This document shows positions 1 through 10,702 of a DNA stretch of 64,000 bases, piece by piece. Source of the stretch: Ananas comosus. Taxonomy: Eukaryota; Streptophyta; Magnoliopsida; Poales; Bromeliaceae. Below the pieces are notes generated by a model, which ran no database searches, had not been told where the DNA came from, and was given only the letters and a program-made list of their open reading frames with translations. Location of the stretch: positions 14,194,111-14,258,110 of the forward strand of contig NC_033625.1 of the NCBI RefSeq assembly GCF_001540865.1, read 5' to 3'. Each line of letters starts with the position of its first letter. The stretch's first letter is position 1. Position numbers and translations under genes: made by a program.

Positions 1-131
1 TACAATGCTGCTTGTTATTCACTAAAAAGGAAGATAGAAGAGATGACATACTTAAGATTGACAAAATCTTTCAAGCTTAAATTCATTTGTTCAGTGAATA
101 GATCCATGCAAATTACCCGATACAAACATAC

Positions 132-1587
132 CACAGTAGAAGATTTCTCAGAGACCAGATGTAGTGCTGGAAAGTACGTCTCTTCACCGCTCTCCAAGGG
201 CTCCATTGTGGAATCCTATCAACCATCCGCAACGACATATTCATTCGAACATCAGTACAGTAATGAAACTGAAGTTCACTATCACCCATCATATAGTAAC
301 ACATGAAAATGATTCCTTTATCTTCCCTTCTTGTTCCTCTTAATCCGTATTAAAATTTAACCATTCCGAAGATCAAATAGGATAAGCAGCGATAAATAAC
401 TGTTAAAGTCTTTAGTAACGAAAATCTTTAAATGCTAAATTCTTTATATATGGTTTCTGCAACAGGAATTGTAATGATTACATTCGCTGGCCAGCTGCAG
501 GTGATCTTATAGGGTATTATAGGTGCATTATACACTACTTAATGTTTAAAATGTTCCGCCAGCAGCGAAAGGAGGTAGTAATATTCTATGATTTGGTAGA
601 ATAGCAAAACAGCTTGAGACTCATTTTATACTTCCTGGTTTCCACTATTTAAGGCAATAAGCTGTGAACATTCGATAATTATCTCCCTTTCCCTCTAAAG
701 AGAAGTCTTTAACAGAACCAAAAAAATTCAAAGAAAATCTAGAATATCATAACTCAAGGGATTCAAAATGCAACAAAAATATTACTTTTGTAGAAGACTG
801 GTACTGTGCTTGCCACTCCGACCATACTTGCATGAGTTCAGTAAGCTTTCTTTTGCTTTCTCTGGATCATAATAGACTAACTCATTAGACAAATGGCAAG
901 CTCTTGTAACAATATAAAGTTCGAGATATATTTATATGTGATAAGATACTTATTCTGAACCAACCTTGCCAATGAGCTGTAAATTACACGTACTGAGGGT
1001 TGTTTATCAATAGATGTTACTCGAGCTCTTTTTATTCCTGCTATAGCTAGCGCTCTATATTAGGGAAGGACAAGGATACAAGTATAAAACTTATCCAAGT
1101 CAAGAAAAGACACACAAAGAATTCATTTCATTCATTTGCCAAATAATGTTGATTTAGATAATTAAAACCAATTACCTGTAGAAGTTGTGCCAGATAATTC
1201 TCCCTCCAGTGATGTACTTATTTGGGAGGCAATACATGATACAAAAAGAGGAATATAGAAAAGGATACGTCTATCATCAATCAAAAGACTGTTAGAAGTG
1301 CTGGTCACAGTAGCAACAAACTGAACACTTTCTTGAATGATGGGTTGTTTCTCAATGATATCATCTTCGAGATCCATATCCTGCTCATGTTGGTTTTCTT
1401 CAGCTTCAAAGCTCCCTTCAGAATTCTTTACACTCTCCCTATTAGGTAAGTCCTCTTTCAATTGAGGTGTACTGGTTGGCGAATTATTTTCACGAAGACC
1501 CAACCCCAATCCTTGTCCACCATTTTCTTTGTCAGTCTCGCTGTTGTCGCAAGACGAATCGAGATTGATGAAATCATCTTCTTTCAT
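132..1587 (-). CDS. 5' part of an unrecognised acidic-N-terminus gene
   Basis: The first coding exon is 1176-1587: it opens with Met-Lys-Glu-Asp-Asp and runs about 137 residues, rich in Asp, Glu, Ser and Asn, ending at a good donor (CAG|GTAAT). A probable later exon is 786-861 (reads LTELMQVWSEWQAQYQ, followed by an AAAA|GTAATA donor), and another is 132-215 (28 codons, contains MEPLESGEETYFPAL, ends GTG|GTATG). The phases of exon 1 and the 786-861 exon do not join directly, so at least one exon is missed or one boundary is wrong. The gene runs off the left edge. I do not recognise the family; the acidic, low-complexity start suggests a nuclear or cytosolic protein rather than an enzyme, but that is only inference. 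Its leader and promoter lie in the duplicated block to the right. Confidence 0.5.
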
Positions 1588-2012
1588 ATTTTCTTAGATG
1601 TTTTGAACTTTTGATCTACGAGCTCCTTCGATCAATAAACATCGACACGAGGGAACGAAAGCAAATGGCACGGGAGGCTTAACATTTCATCAAACACCTT
1701 ACCTACATGGATGAAATAATCAATTTCCCATGTTACAGAGAACTCAAGACCATAAATCTCTCAACATTTATCATTCTTCTATACTAATCCTAAGAAAAGC
1801 ATTAAAAAATATATATATGTTTTCCCTAACTTTTTCTTGCTCACAAATTAGTAAGCTCTCCACATTTTAGACCACATTTCAGATTAACAAACAGCAAAAT
1901 GACATTTCGTCAAACACCTTACCTACATGAATGGAATCATCAATTACAAGTTACGGCAATCTCAACTTTTACAATTTTTTAATACTAATTCAAAGAAAAC
2001 TTTAAAAAAAGA

Positions 2013-2047
<35 letters not shown>

Positions 2048-2560
2048 CTAATTGACTAACTCTTGCTCCAAAATTCCCAATTTTCCACATTATAGACCAC
2101 GTTTCAGATTAAAATAAAAACAGTAAAACAATACACAAGAACACAAATCGAATGCAGTGGTACACCAATACGCTCCAAATTTCTCATCCTCCACAACTCT
2201 TCCTACACTATTCCCAATAAAAGTATTTTTTTAAAGAAAAAAGAGAGCCTTTTTTTTTATCTCATAGATCACCAACTCTTGCTCTAAAACTCACAATTGA
2301 AGACCATGTTTGAGACGAAGAAACACTAAAATTGTATGCACGAACACAAATTGACTGCAATGGTAGCAGTAAGCGATCTCTCCCGCCGCTCCACCATCCC
2401 ATCCGAAACGAGAGGAGAGTGGGAGAGATTTAGGGTTTTCGACAGAGCAAAAACTTGTAAGAGGCGATCTCCTTACCGAGAAGGGCGATGGCGAGGACGA
2501 AGAGTGGTGGGATGAGGGAGGGGATTTAGAGAGAGAGAGAGAGAGAGAGAGGGATTTGGA
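1588..2560 (-). promoter_or_regulatory. Leader and 5' intron of the left-edge gene
   Basis: On the minus strand a leader-like stretch occurs at about 2380-2560: a (CT)n tract (2531-2550), then AAAACCCTAAATC, a motif common just downstream of plant start sites. Between it and the first coding exon is AT-rich, intron-like DNA with a perfect donor context (TAG|GTAAGG) seen twice, near 1700 and 1919. This stretch is itself made of about three diverged ~215-bp tandem units (roughly 1685-1905, 1906-2155 and 2160-2370) sharing the 'caaacaccttacctacatg' and 'agaccacgtttcagatt' words. The exact transcription start and splice pattern cannot be fixed from sequence alone. Confidence 0.45.
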
Positions 2561-2933
2561 TTTGGATTTGGATTTGGATGCGAAACCTTGTCCGAGGAGG
2601 GGTGGGGGGAAGGAGAGTACGGATTCTCTCTAATGTACACAATTTGTAGACCATGTGTACCACGTCAGCATTTGCAGTGGCCAATGGAAGAACAGGATCC
2701 GAGTGAGTGTTGGTGCACCGAGTCTAGGAACGTTTGTCAAAATCCAAGGTGTACCACGTGTACGGATCCCACACAATTTGTAGACCAGGTGTACCACGTC
2801 AGCATTTGCAGTGGCCAATGGAAGAACAGGATCGGAGTGATTGTTGGTGCACCGAGTCTAGGAGCGTTTGTTCAATCCAAGGGGGAGAGAGATGAAGCGA
2901 TTTTTAACAATAAAAGCCCACTTTTATTATTCA
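1906..2933. repeat. Duplicated block L, copy 1 (Helitron-bearing allele, left flank)
   Basis: Nearly identical to 3257-4269, differing mainly in poly(T) length and scattered substitutions. It ends exactly where the Helitron-like end begins. See the findings for the interpretation as one of two interleaved haplotypes. Confidence 0.9.
2600..2900 (-). promoter_or_regulatory. Promoter with a duplicated 134-bp ACGT/CCAAT module
   Basis: Two tandem copies of a ~134-bp unit start at 2637 and 2771. Each contains a 'taccacgtcagc' ACGT-core site (bZIP-type), an inverted CCAAT box ('ggccaatgg' on the plus strand) and 'ttggtgcaccgagtctagga'. A perfect G-box CACGTG lies between them near 2754. The module sits directly upstream of the minus-strand leader and is repeated in the second allele-like block (3967-4220). 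Assigning it to the left-edge gene is inference from position. Confidence 0.4.
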
Positions 2934-2962
2934 CTAGTGAAATACCCGCGCGATACTGTAGG

Positions 2963-3255
2963 TATAAAAATATTTTTATAATAATTTTTAGTTTTTTATT
3001 TTTTATATAATTTTATAAGTCTAATTATTAATTAAATAAAGTTATATGAAAATCATTTAATAGCGATGATGCGGATATAAAAATATTTTTATAATAACCT
3101 TTAGTTTTTTATTTTTTATATAATTTTATAAGTCTAATTATTAATTAAATAAAGTTATATGAAAATCATTTAATAGCGATGATGCGGATATAAAAATATT
3201 TTTATAATAACCTTTAGTTTTTTATTTTTTATATAATTTTATAAGTCTAATTATT
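2963..3255. repeat. 113-bp tandem repeat inside the Helitron-like element
   Basis: The word 'tataaaaatatttttataata' (first 20 bases diagnostic) starts at 2963, 3076 and 3189, a strict 113-bp period, about 2.6 copies. The third copy is cut by the N at 3256. A repeat here is a likely reason the assembly failed at this point. Confidence 0.85.
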
Positions 3256-3256
3256 N

Positions 3257-4269
3257 TTCGTCAAACACCTTACCTACATGAATGGAATCATCAATTACAA
3301 GTTACGGCAGTCTCAACTTTTACAATTTTTTAATACTAATTCAAAGAAAACTTTAAAAAAAAAATTTTTTTTTTTTTTTTTGCTAATTGACTAACTCTTG
3401 CTCCAAAATTCCGAATTTTCCACATTATAGACCACGTTTCAGATTAAAATAAAAACAGTAAAACAATACACAAGAACACAAATCGAATGCAGTGGTACAC
3501 CAATACGCTCCAAATTTCTCATCCTCCACAATTCTTCCTACACTAATCCCAATAAAAGTATTTTTTTAAAGAAAAAAGAGAGCCTTTTTTTATCTCATAG
3601 ATCACCAACTCTTGCTCTAAAACTCACAATTGAAGACCATGTTTGAGACGAAGAAACACTAAAATTGTATGTACGAACACAAATTGACTGCAATGGTAGC
3701 AGTAAGCGATCTCTCCCGCCGCTCCGCCATCCCATCCGAAACAAGAGGAGAGTGGGAGAGATTTAGGGTTTTCGACAGAGCAAAGACTTGTAAGAGGCGA
3801 TCTCCTTACCGAGAAGGGCGATGGCGAGGACGAAGAGTGGTGGGATGAGGGAGGGGATTTAGAGAGAGAGAGAGAGAGAGGGATTTGGATTTGGATTTGG
3901 ATTTGGATGCGAAACCTTGTCCGAGGAGGGGTGGGGGGAAGGAGAGTACGGATTCTCTCTAATGTACACAATTTGTAGACCAGGTGTACCACGTCAGCAT
4001 ATGCAGTGGCCAATGGAAGAACAGGATCGGGGTGAGTGTTGGTGCACCGAGTCTAGGAACGTTTGTCAAAATCCAGGGTGTACCACGTGTACGATCCTCT
4101 CAATGCACACAATTTGTAGACCAGGTGTACCACGTCAGCATTTGCAGTGGCCAATGGAAGAACAGGATCGGAGTGATTGTTGGTGCACCGAGTCTAGGAG
4201 CGTTTGTTCAATCCAAGGTGGAGAGAGATGAAGCAATTCTTAACTATAAAAGCCCACTTTTATTATTCA
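3257..4269. repeat. Duplicated block L, copy 2 (empty-site allele, left flank)
   Basis: Begins immediately after a single N (3256) in the middle of a word shared with position 1906, and runs without a break into block R (from 4270). This gives the uninterrupted 'tattattca|tttcccgtg' empty site. Confidence 0.9.
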
Positions 4270-5358
4270 TTTCCCGTGTCGATCGAAACTCAAACTCAAT
4301 GAAAATATCGTAATAAATAACAAATTATGAATGCTAAACCTCTCCGACGAGCTAAAACTGAACATCTACAACAATATTTTGATCTTCAAACTATAATGCA
4401 GGTGACAATTTTGTTGCTTATATTTCAGGCTAAATTACAGAAAATCTTCCTGTAATAACCTGCTTTTTTACTTTCTCCTTCTGACATTTAAAAACCTACA
4501 CTTTGTTCCCTTGTAAAATAAAAAATGTGCACTTCACTCCCTACCGATAGGGTTTCGTTAGGATTCCGTTATAAAATATTTTTTATGCCGAAAATATCCC
4601 TCCGCCCTCTTTCTTGTTGCTTCGCCTCCCTCCGACTCACCGCCTCGCCGTCCTCCACTGCCTCGCCCTCGCCCACATCCCCTTCGCCCTCCTCCGCCGC
4701 CTCGCCTTTGCCCTCGTTGCCCTTGCCTACCTCTCCATCAACACCCACCTCAATTTCCTCCCTACTACCGTCGAAATCGAGGGACGACGAGGGTGCAGGA
4801 GGAGAAGGGTAGCAGGTGGAGAAGGAAATGGAGAAAAATCGCGACCGATTGAGGTGGAAATCGCTGCCGATCGAAGGGGCTGCTGAAGAAGATGAGGAAG
4901 AAGACGAAAATGGCGAGGAACAAAATAATCATTTTACACACCGTAATTCCCATGTGAACATTTTTCATTTTACAAAGAAGCAAAATGTAAATTTTTAAAT
5001 ATCAGGAGTGGAAAGTGAAAAAAGAGATTATTACATGAGAATTTTTTGTAATTTAGCCTATATATTTTAATTTATCATAATTTCTGACTTAAAATTTAGA
5101 TTGTTGCAACTAAATTTTATAGCCCAAATAGTGACATATTGCGATTACTAATATTAGTTATTATCAGTTCATCAACCACAGCACTGCTACGTTACTTTTA
5201 TATCAACAATACATGACCTTTCATTCAAAACTTACAACAAATTAAAATTTTGAAGATCAAAATTATAATTCGAGGGCTTTTCCAAAAAGTGTAGTTTAAC
5301 CTAAAACAAAGAGATAAATAAAGTGTAAAGAGAATCTAAGGCCACCATTCAATGATAT
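4270..5358. repeat. Duplicated block R, copy 1 (empty-site allele, right flank)
   Basis: Nearly identical to 5427-6523. It stops at a single N (5359) within the word 'cattcaatgata' that also ends the second copy. It contains one complete GGCTAAATTAC-family element (4428-5058). Confidence 0.9.
4428..5058. mobile_element. GGCTAAATTAC-family TIR element, copy 1 (GC-rich core)
   Basis: Begins GGCTAAATTACAG and ends TTGTAATTTAGCC, inverted to each other and continuing as an imperfect inverted repeat ('gtaataacctgctttt' versus 'aaaagagattattac'). The ends are AT-rich, but the middle (about 4590-4800) is strongly C-rich with repeated GCCTCGCC words. Short forms of the same family (for example 52972-53331) lack this core. 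No coding capacity is supported. Confidence 0.65.
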
Positions 5359-5426
5359 NGGACACGTGTCACCCCATGGTCCCCCCCATGGTCCTCCCAA
5401 ACCCTTCTTTAATGTAGTAGTATAGA

Positions 5427-6523
5427 TTTTCCGTGTCGATCGAAACTCAAACTCAATGAAAATATCGTAATAAACAACAAATTATGAATGCTAAACCTCT
5501 TCGACGAGCTAAAACTGAACATCTACAACAATATTTTGATCTTCAAACTATAATGCAGTGACAATTTTGTTGCTTATATTTTAGGCTAAATTACAGAAAA
5601 CCCCTCTGTAATAACCTGCTTTTTCACTTTCCCCCCCTGATATTTAAAAACCTATACTTTTTCCCCTTGTAAAACGAAAAATATGCACTTCACTCTCTAC
5701 CGTTAGAGTTTCGTTAAGGTTCCGTTATAAAATATTTTTTTATGCCGAAAATATCCCTCTGCCCTCTTTCTTGTTCCCTCGCCTCCCTCCGACTCGCCGC
5801 CTCGCCGCCTCGCCATTCTCCACTGCCTCGCAATCGCCCACATCCCCTTCGCCCTCCTCTGCCGCCTCGCCTTCGCCTTCGTTGCCCTTGCCTACCTCTC
5901 CATCAACATCCACCTCGATTTTCTCCCTACTATCGTTGAAATCGAGAGGCGGCGAGGGTGCAAGAGGAGAAGGAGAGCAGGTGGAGAAGAAAATGGAGAA
6001 AAATCGCGGCCGATTGAAGTGGGAATCGCTGCCGATCGAATGAGCGGCTGAGGAAGATAAGGAAGAAGACGAAAATGGCGAGGGGCAAAATAATCATTTT
6101 ACACACCGTAACCCCTATGTGAACATTTTTCATTTACAAAGAAGCAAAATATAGATTTTTAAATGTCAGGAGAGGAAAGTGAAAAAAGAGATTATTACAT
6201 AAAAGTTTTTTGTAATTTAGCTTATATATTTTAATTTATCATAATTTCAGACTTAAAATTTAGATTGTTGCAACTAAATTTTATAGCCCAAATAGTGACA
6301 TATTGCGATTACTAATATTAGTTATTATCAGTTCATCAACCACGGCACTGCTACGTTACTTTTATATCAACAATACATGACCTTTCATTCAAAACTAACA
6401 ACAAATTAAAATTTTGAAGATTAAAATTATAATTCGAGGACTTTCCAAAAAGTGTAGTTTAACCTAAAACAAAGAGATAAATAAAGTGTAAAGAGAAAAT
6501 CTAAGGCCACCATTCAATGATAA
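5427..6523. repeat. Duplicated block R, copy 2 (Helitron-bearing allele, right flank)
   Basis: Continues from the other end of the Helitron-like element and leads without interruption into the 3' side of DEK1, so this copy is the one contiguous with the rest of the window. Confidence 0.9.
5584..6221. mobile_element. GGCTAAATTAC-family TIR element, copy 2 (allelic to copy 1)
   Basis: Same element as 4428-5058 at the corresponding position in the other copy of block R. The two differ by small indels, as expected for alleles. Confidence 0.65.
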
Positions 6524-6599
6524 TACAGAGAAAAGATTACATTACACACAAAATTTACTAATCGAGGGGATCATAACTACACACTGATATGCAAAATTG

Positions 6600-7219
6600 C
6601 AGCAGGAATTTTCGAACATAAAACATTCCTGCCGCAGAACCCTATTTACTGTGCTCACATAAACATGAACACAACACTATCTATTGCTCTTCTCCAATTT
6701 TTTTGCTGTATTATTTACACGGATGGGCGTCTTCGCGCTTCGAATTTCACTTAGCCGCCGCTCTTATTTACATTCTCTTACTAAACCCAGCGGCACGAAG
6801 CCGCATTGAGAACATCGCGAGAGATATTCGGGCAAGTACGTGTCTTTAATGGGTGTCTCGGTGCTTCTGTGGAAGAACAGCGGAATCGCTGCATCGCATC
6901 TTCCAGAAGGTTCCGTGCCGCTGATGTCAAATCCAGGAGATACCACTGTACAATGGCGACACGAGAACCATGAAATTAATTCGGATAGTTTTAAAGAAGT
7001 TTAAGATTTTATCACTTAACAGTAGCTGATTACTGAAACAGGTTTACGCAAAGAGGCTATTTATGTAAAGAATTCATACCGTAATTCTGAACATTCCACC
7101 ATTTTTTTTGCGGCATTCTCAACGCGAAACCCTCTCAGAAACCGAGCGATCCGAGCCCTGAAGCAGCATCGAAGCAGAGCTGCAAACAAAATAGCTTCTT
7201 CAAGTAGCTCAATCCTGGA
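6600..7219 (-). other. 3' untranslated region of DEK1
   Basis: Non-coding stretch directly downstream of the DEK1 stop codon. A possible 3' UTR intron is suggested by a GGTATGAATT donor near 7080 and an acceptor-like TACAG near 6950, but this is uncertain. The polyadenylation site is not fixed; AATAAG-like words occur near 6765. Confidence 0.4.
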
Positions 7220-10200
7220 CTAAATGGCTTCTAGCCTTACTGCTGCTTTTGTGAAAACAGATAAAAGAAATGGCGCTTCTTCCCCGGGTTGGATAGTCGT
7301 CGGCACTATAGTATATCCCTTCGGATAGGGCTCCAAAACTAGTTCACACGATATTTCTCTCGAGTTCACATAATCCGTTCCACCGACCGATTCATGCAAA
7401 TAGATATTATATGCAGCTCGATGGCCCCTCGTTTTAAGTATCCTCATTCCGATGTAAAACATGGACGAATCATGACTCGATTGATAGTTCCTGAAACCGC
7501 TTGCCTTTCTGGAGAAACTTACACCCTGTATACAGTTTTAGTAAGAGCCCGATCAGATTCTCGAATAATTGGAGATGAATTATAGGGAAATTTATATGCC
7601 AAACCCCTAACTCTTCATACAAATCTCAAACTTCTAAGCTTTTCTTAGAAGCCTTTAATGAGAATCATTTGACGGAAACTAAGAATATTGTGTTAGCGAT
7701 TTCTGTCGCTTTATAACACTCTGCAATTGACAACATATAAATTGTGGGATTTAGATGTGCATATTATATTCAAGGTGTTAACCCATAATAAAGAGAGAAG
7801 TTACAACTGCTATGTTTGGTTTCGGAATAAGCCAGAGAACAAAAAGTTTATCCTCTCTATTCCACCAAACATTGTAAAAAAATGGTCGGAATAGTTATCC
7901 CGGGAATAACTGTTCAACCTTTCTAGAGGAATAGGACTATTTTCTCATATTTATACTCAGCTTATTAAAGATAATTAAAGTAATATAAAATAATGGTTAT
8001 ATACTGAAAAAATTATGGTTAGATTCTGCTGGAAGATGGACTTTTTCGAAAGAACAAATTAGGATCCTCATGTAGAGTTTCGAATTTAATTGAATGAGAA
8101 ATTGGTCTGAAAGAATACCTGGGTTAGGGTTATAAACACGTGAACGGGAAGTGATGCATCGGGGCCCATTACACGAAGCCGGAATTGCGGGTTTTGATGC
8201 CATGAATCGTAATCCTGGCAGCCGCCGGCAGTAGAGCCCCGCCACTGGCCGTGGATTGTATAGCGCATCTCAGGCGGGTAGACACGGCATATGTATATAG
8301 AGCGGAAGTGGATCTGAAAGTCTTGCCATGACATCCAGAATATCCCGTCCTTCGACTGCCGAATAAAAGAATCAAGTTACAATGATGCCAAGTGCAATAT
8401 ATTTCACAATATCTGAAACAGAAATAGCAGGACTCATTACCTGAGGAACATGCTTCAGCTTATGCTTCATTCGGTCGGTCCACTCGGCCGACGAGTCTGA
8501 CCAAGGCCCATTCCACTCGACCTCGTTCGCCCATGGATTTCGGATCTGAACAAGCTTGTGGCCATCAACTTCTCTAACCTGAATCACCAATTTATTTAAA
8601 CGAAGAAGATAAGGCAACATTACCACCTTCCATCAGAACCTTTTGTAACTTTTTTCACAGAATATTCTTTTACATGATTGTACTTAAGATTTTTTTTTTT
8701 TTTTCTTTGATGGAAACCATTAAATTCCAATAGAACTTGACGAAGACTAGATACAGAAATGTATAGTTTTAACATTCAAGTACCTATTTCAAGCCGTGCA
8801 ATAGTTTAGGTAGTGATTTTACATTTTTCACCTTCATAGAATTTAGTCAAGAAAGACCAACAAAAACACAGCTTCTACCTGCAATATCGAGTAAGCATGG
8901 CCTTGCACGATGCCGCTTGATGAGATGTGCACATCAGAGCCAGATGGGCTCCCCGCACCGAGCAAAAATCCTTCTTGCTTAAAATGCAACATCTGGGACC
9001 ATAATCGTCCGCTAGCCAAATCAATTTGAGCTTGAGCGCTCCTCATATCAATCTCTTCTCCGGCCCCACCGGTTAAATCGACGAGGGCGTCTTGTACAAG
9101 CCCGCCTTCTAACGCTTCATAAGAGCCATGAAGTTTGGCGTAAGCCTTTTCGAGGATAGATACCCAAAGTTCGTTGCGCTTCTTACTAGTGGCGAATGCA
9201 GGTTTCCCGGGGGACTCGCAAGGAATCCAATCGTCAACTACCACAGGGACCCACTCACCCTGCATAAAAAAATATGTAGACTTTGTAAGGAAGCAGTACT
9301 TGGATGTGTAATTGAAAAGGAAACTAACCTTAGGGCTAGTATTTTGTACTCTTATTCTTCGAAACAATAACAAACTTCCACGTGAAAATTTAAGAAGTAA
9401 ACCCATTCAATTGGGAATGTTTCCAGCATTAGTCGCAGTTAATGATAAGGAGAAGCAAAAATATAGCTTAAAACACTGGTCACATTACCAGCTAAAGGCG
9501 CAGCATACCCTAAGACATTACAATTTTATCTCTTAACCACTCGACAATCTTTATTGTCTTCTTTTACATTATAAATAAGTGCAAAAAATAAAGAAAATCA
9601 GCTAGTAACGACATTATATGAGAAAACAAAAGAATGTGTTTCACATTGTTGCTTCTTTTTATGTCACTCATAAACACTTTCAACTACAATTCAAAACGCA
9701 ACTTTTATACCTGAATACAGAAGCGTACAGTGTAAATTCCCTCTTCATTAAACTCTGGAGTGATTATAACTTCTGATATACGGGACTCCTCAGTTAGCAC
9801 GGCAACAGCACTTAAAAACCAGCAGTCACCTAACCTACCCTGCAAACATGGAAAAATATGCAGGTGAGTATAGAGTCGAGAATGACGCCCGCTATCCACC
9901 TATTAGGTCCATCGCAAAATGTTTAGGGAAGGGCATTTAATGGAAAAGTGGCTTTTAAATGTATATGTCCGTGCAAAAAACATTCGTTTATCTACATACC
10001 TCTATAAAAAAAATTGACTTGTTCATCATCTATACTAACCAATTGGGCAAAAAATGCTATTCTTTAGGAGTCGTTCAATTCGTTTAAAGAGTGGAATTTC
10101 ACAAGCACAATGATATGGCAAGAAGTTAAATTTTTAACAGAATATATGAAATTCAGATTTGCAGGGATAAACATCTGTAATAATATTGGAGGGAAATATA

Positions 10201-10671
10201 TGCTTTGTATCCTATTAAAACAGAAGGGAAGATGCATAATTGTCTTCACATACAACAACTAGAAAGTGTTGAAGGCAGGAAAAGGGGATATCGATACCTG
10301 ACAAACATCCGAGGAATTCACAGTACCAGAATATAAGCAGGGTTGAAAGCCAACACCACACTCTTTCACAATATCAATCGGCCTGGTCCACTCGGAAACA
10401 ACCTAAGGTAGTAAATGATAGATAACTACAAGTCAAACAACAAACTTCATATTTAATGTTATCTATTAATCAAAAATAGGTAGCAAAAGGAAAAGGCTAT
10501 ATCACAAAAAACACCAATTCCTTAACAACTAGCTCATCCGACATTGCTATTTGCTCGTCTCGAATACGTCCTAAAATTTAGGATAATGTTCGATTCAAAT
10601 GCAAAACTTCACGACAACAAGGTGGCATATAATGTAGGTTCTATATGTAAACACGTATGTTATTTGCAGTA

Positions 10672-10702
<31 letters not shown>

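Larger units (their letters stand above)
2934..5426 (-). mobile_element. Helitron-like element, gapped (visible at 2934-3255 and 5360-5426)
   Basis: Read on the minus strand the element starts TCTATACTACTACATTAAAG (5' end at 5426, the TC start typical of plant Helitrons) and ends CTAG (2937-2934), preceded at 8 bases by a degenerate GC-rich hairpin (CGCGCGGG). It lies between A and T of the host with no target duplication, as Helitrons do. The empty site is present at 4269/4270. Only 322 bp of the 3' side and 67 bp of the 5' side are visible; the middle is replaced by N, the other allele and another N. No Rep/helicase is seen, so it is probably non-autonomous. Confidence 0.75.

Noticed and set aside
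2588..4313. Cys-rich plus-strand frames of 104-140 codons with internal repeats
   Set aside because: They read through the promoter tandem repeat of the minus-strand gene; the 'Cys pattern' is just the repeated 134-bp DNA unit.
1906..6523. A genuine tandem segmental duplication
   Set aside because: It would require two independent duplications with breakpoints exactly at the Helitron ends and at single N bases; interleaved alleles explain all junctions at once. Not formally excluded.
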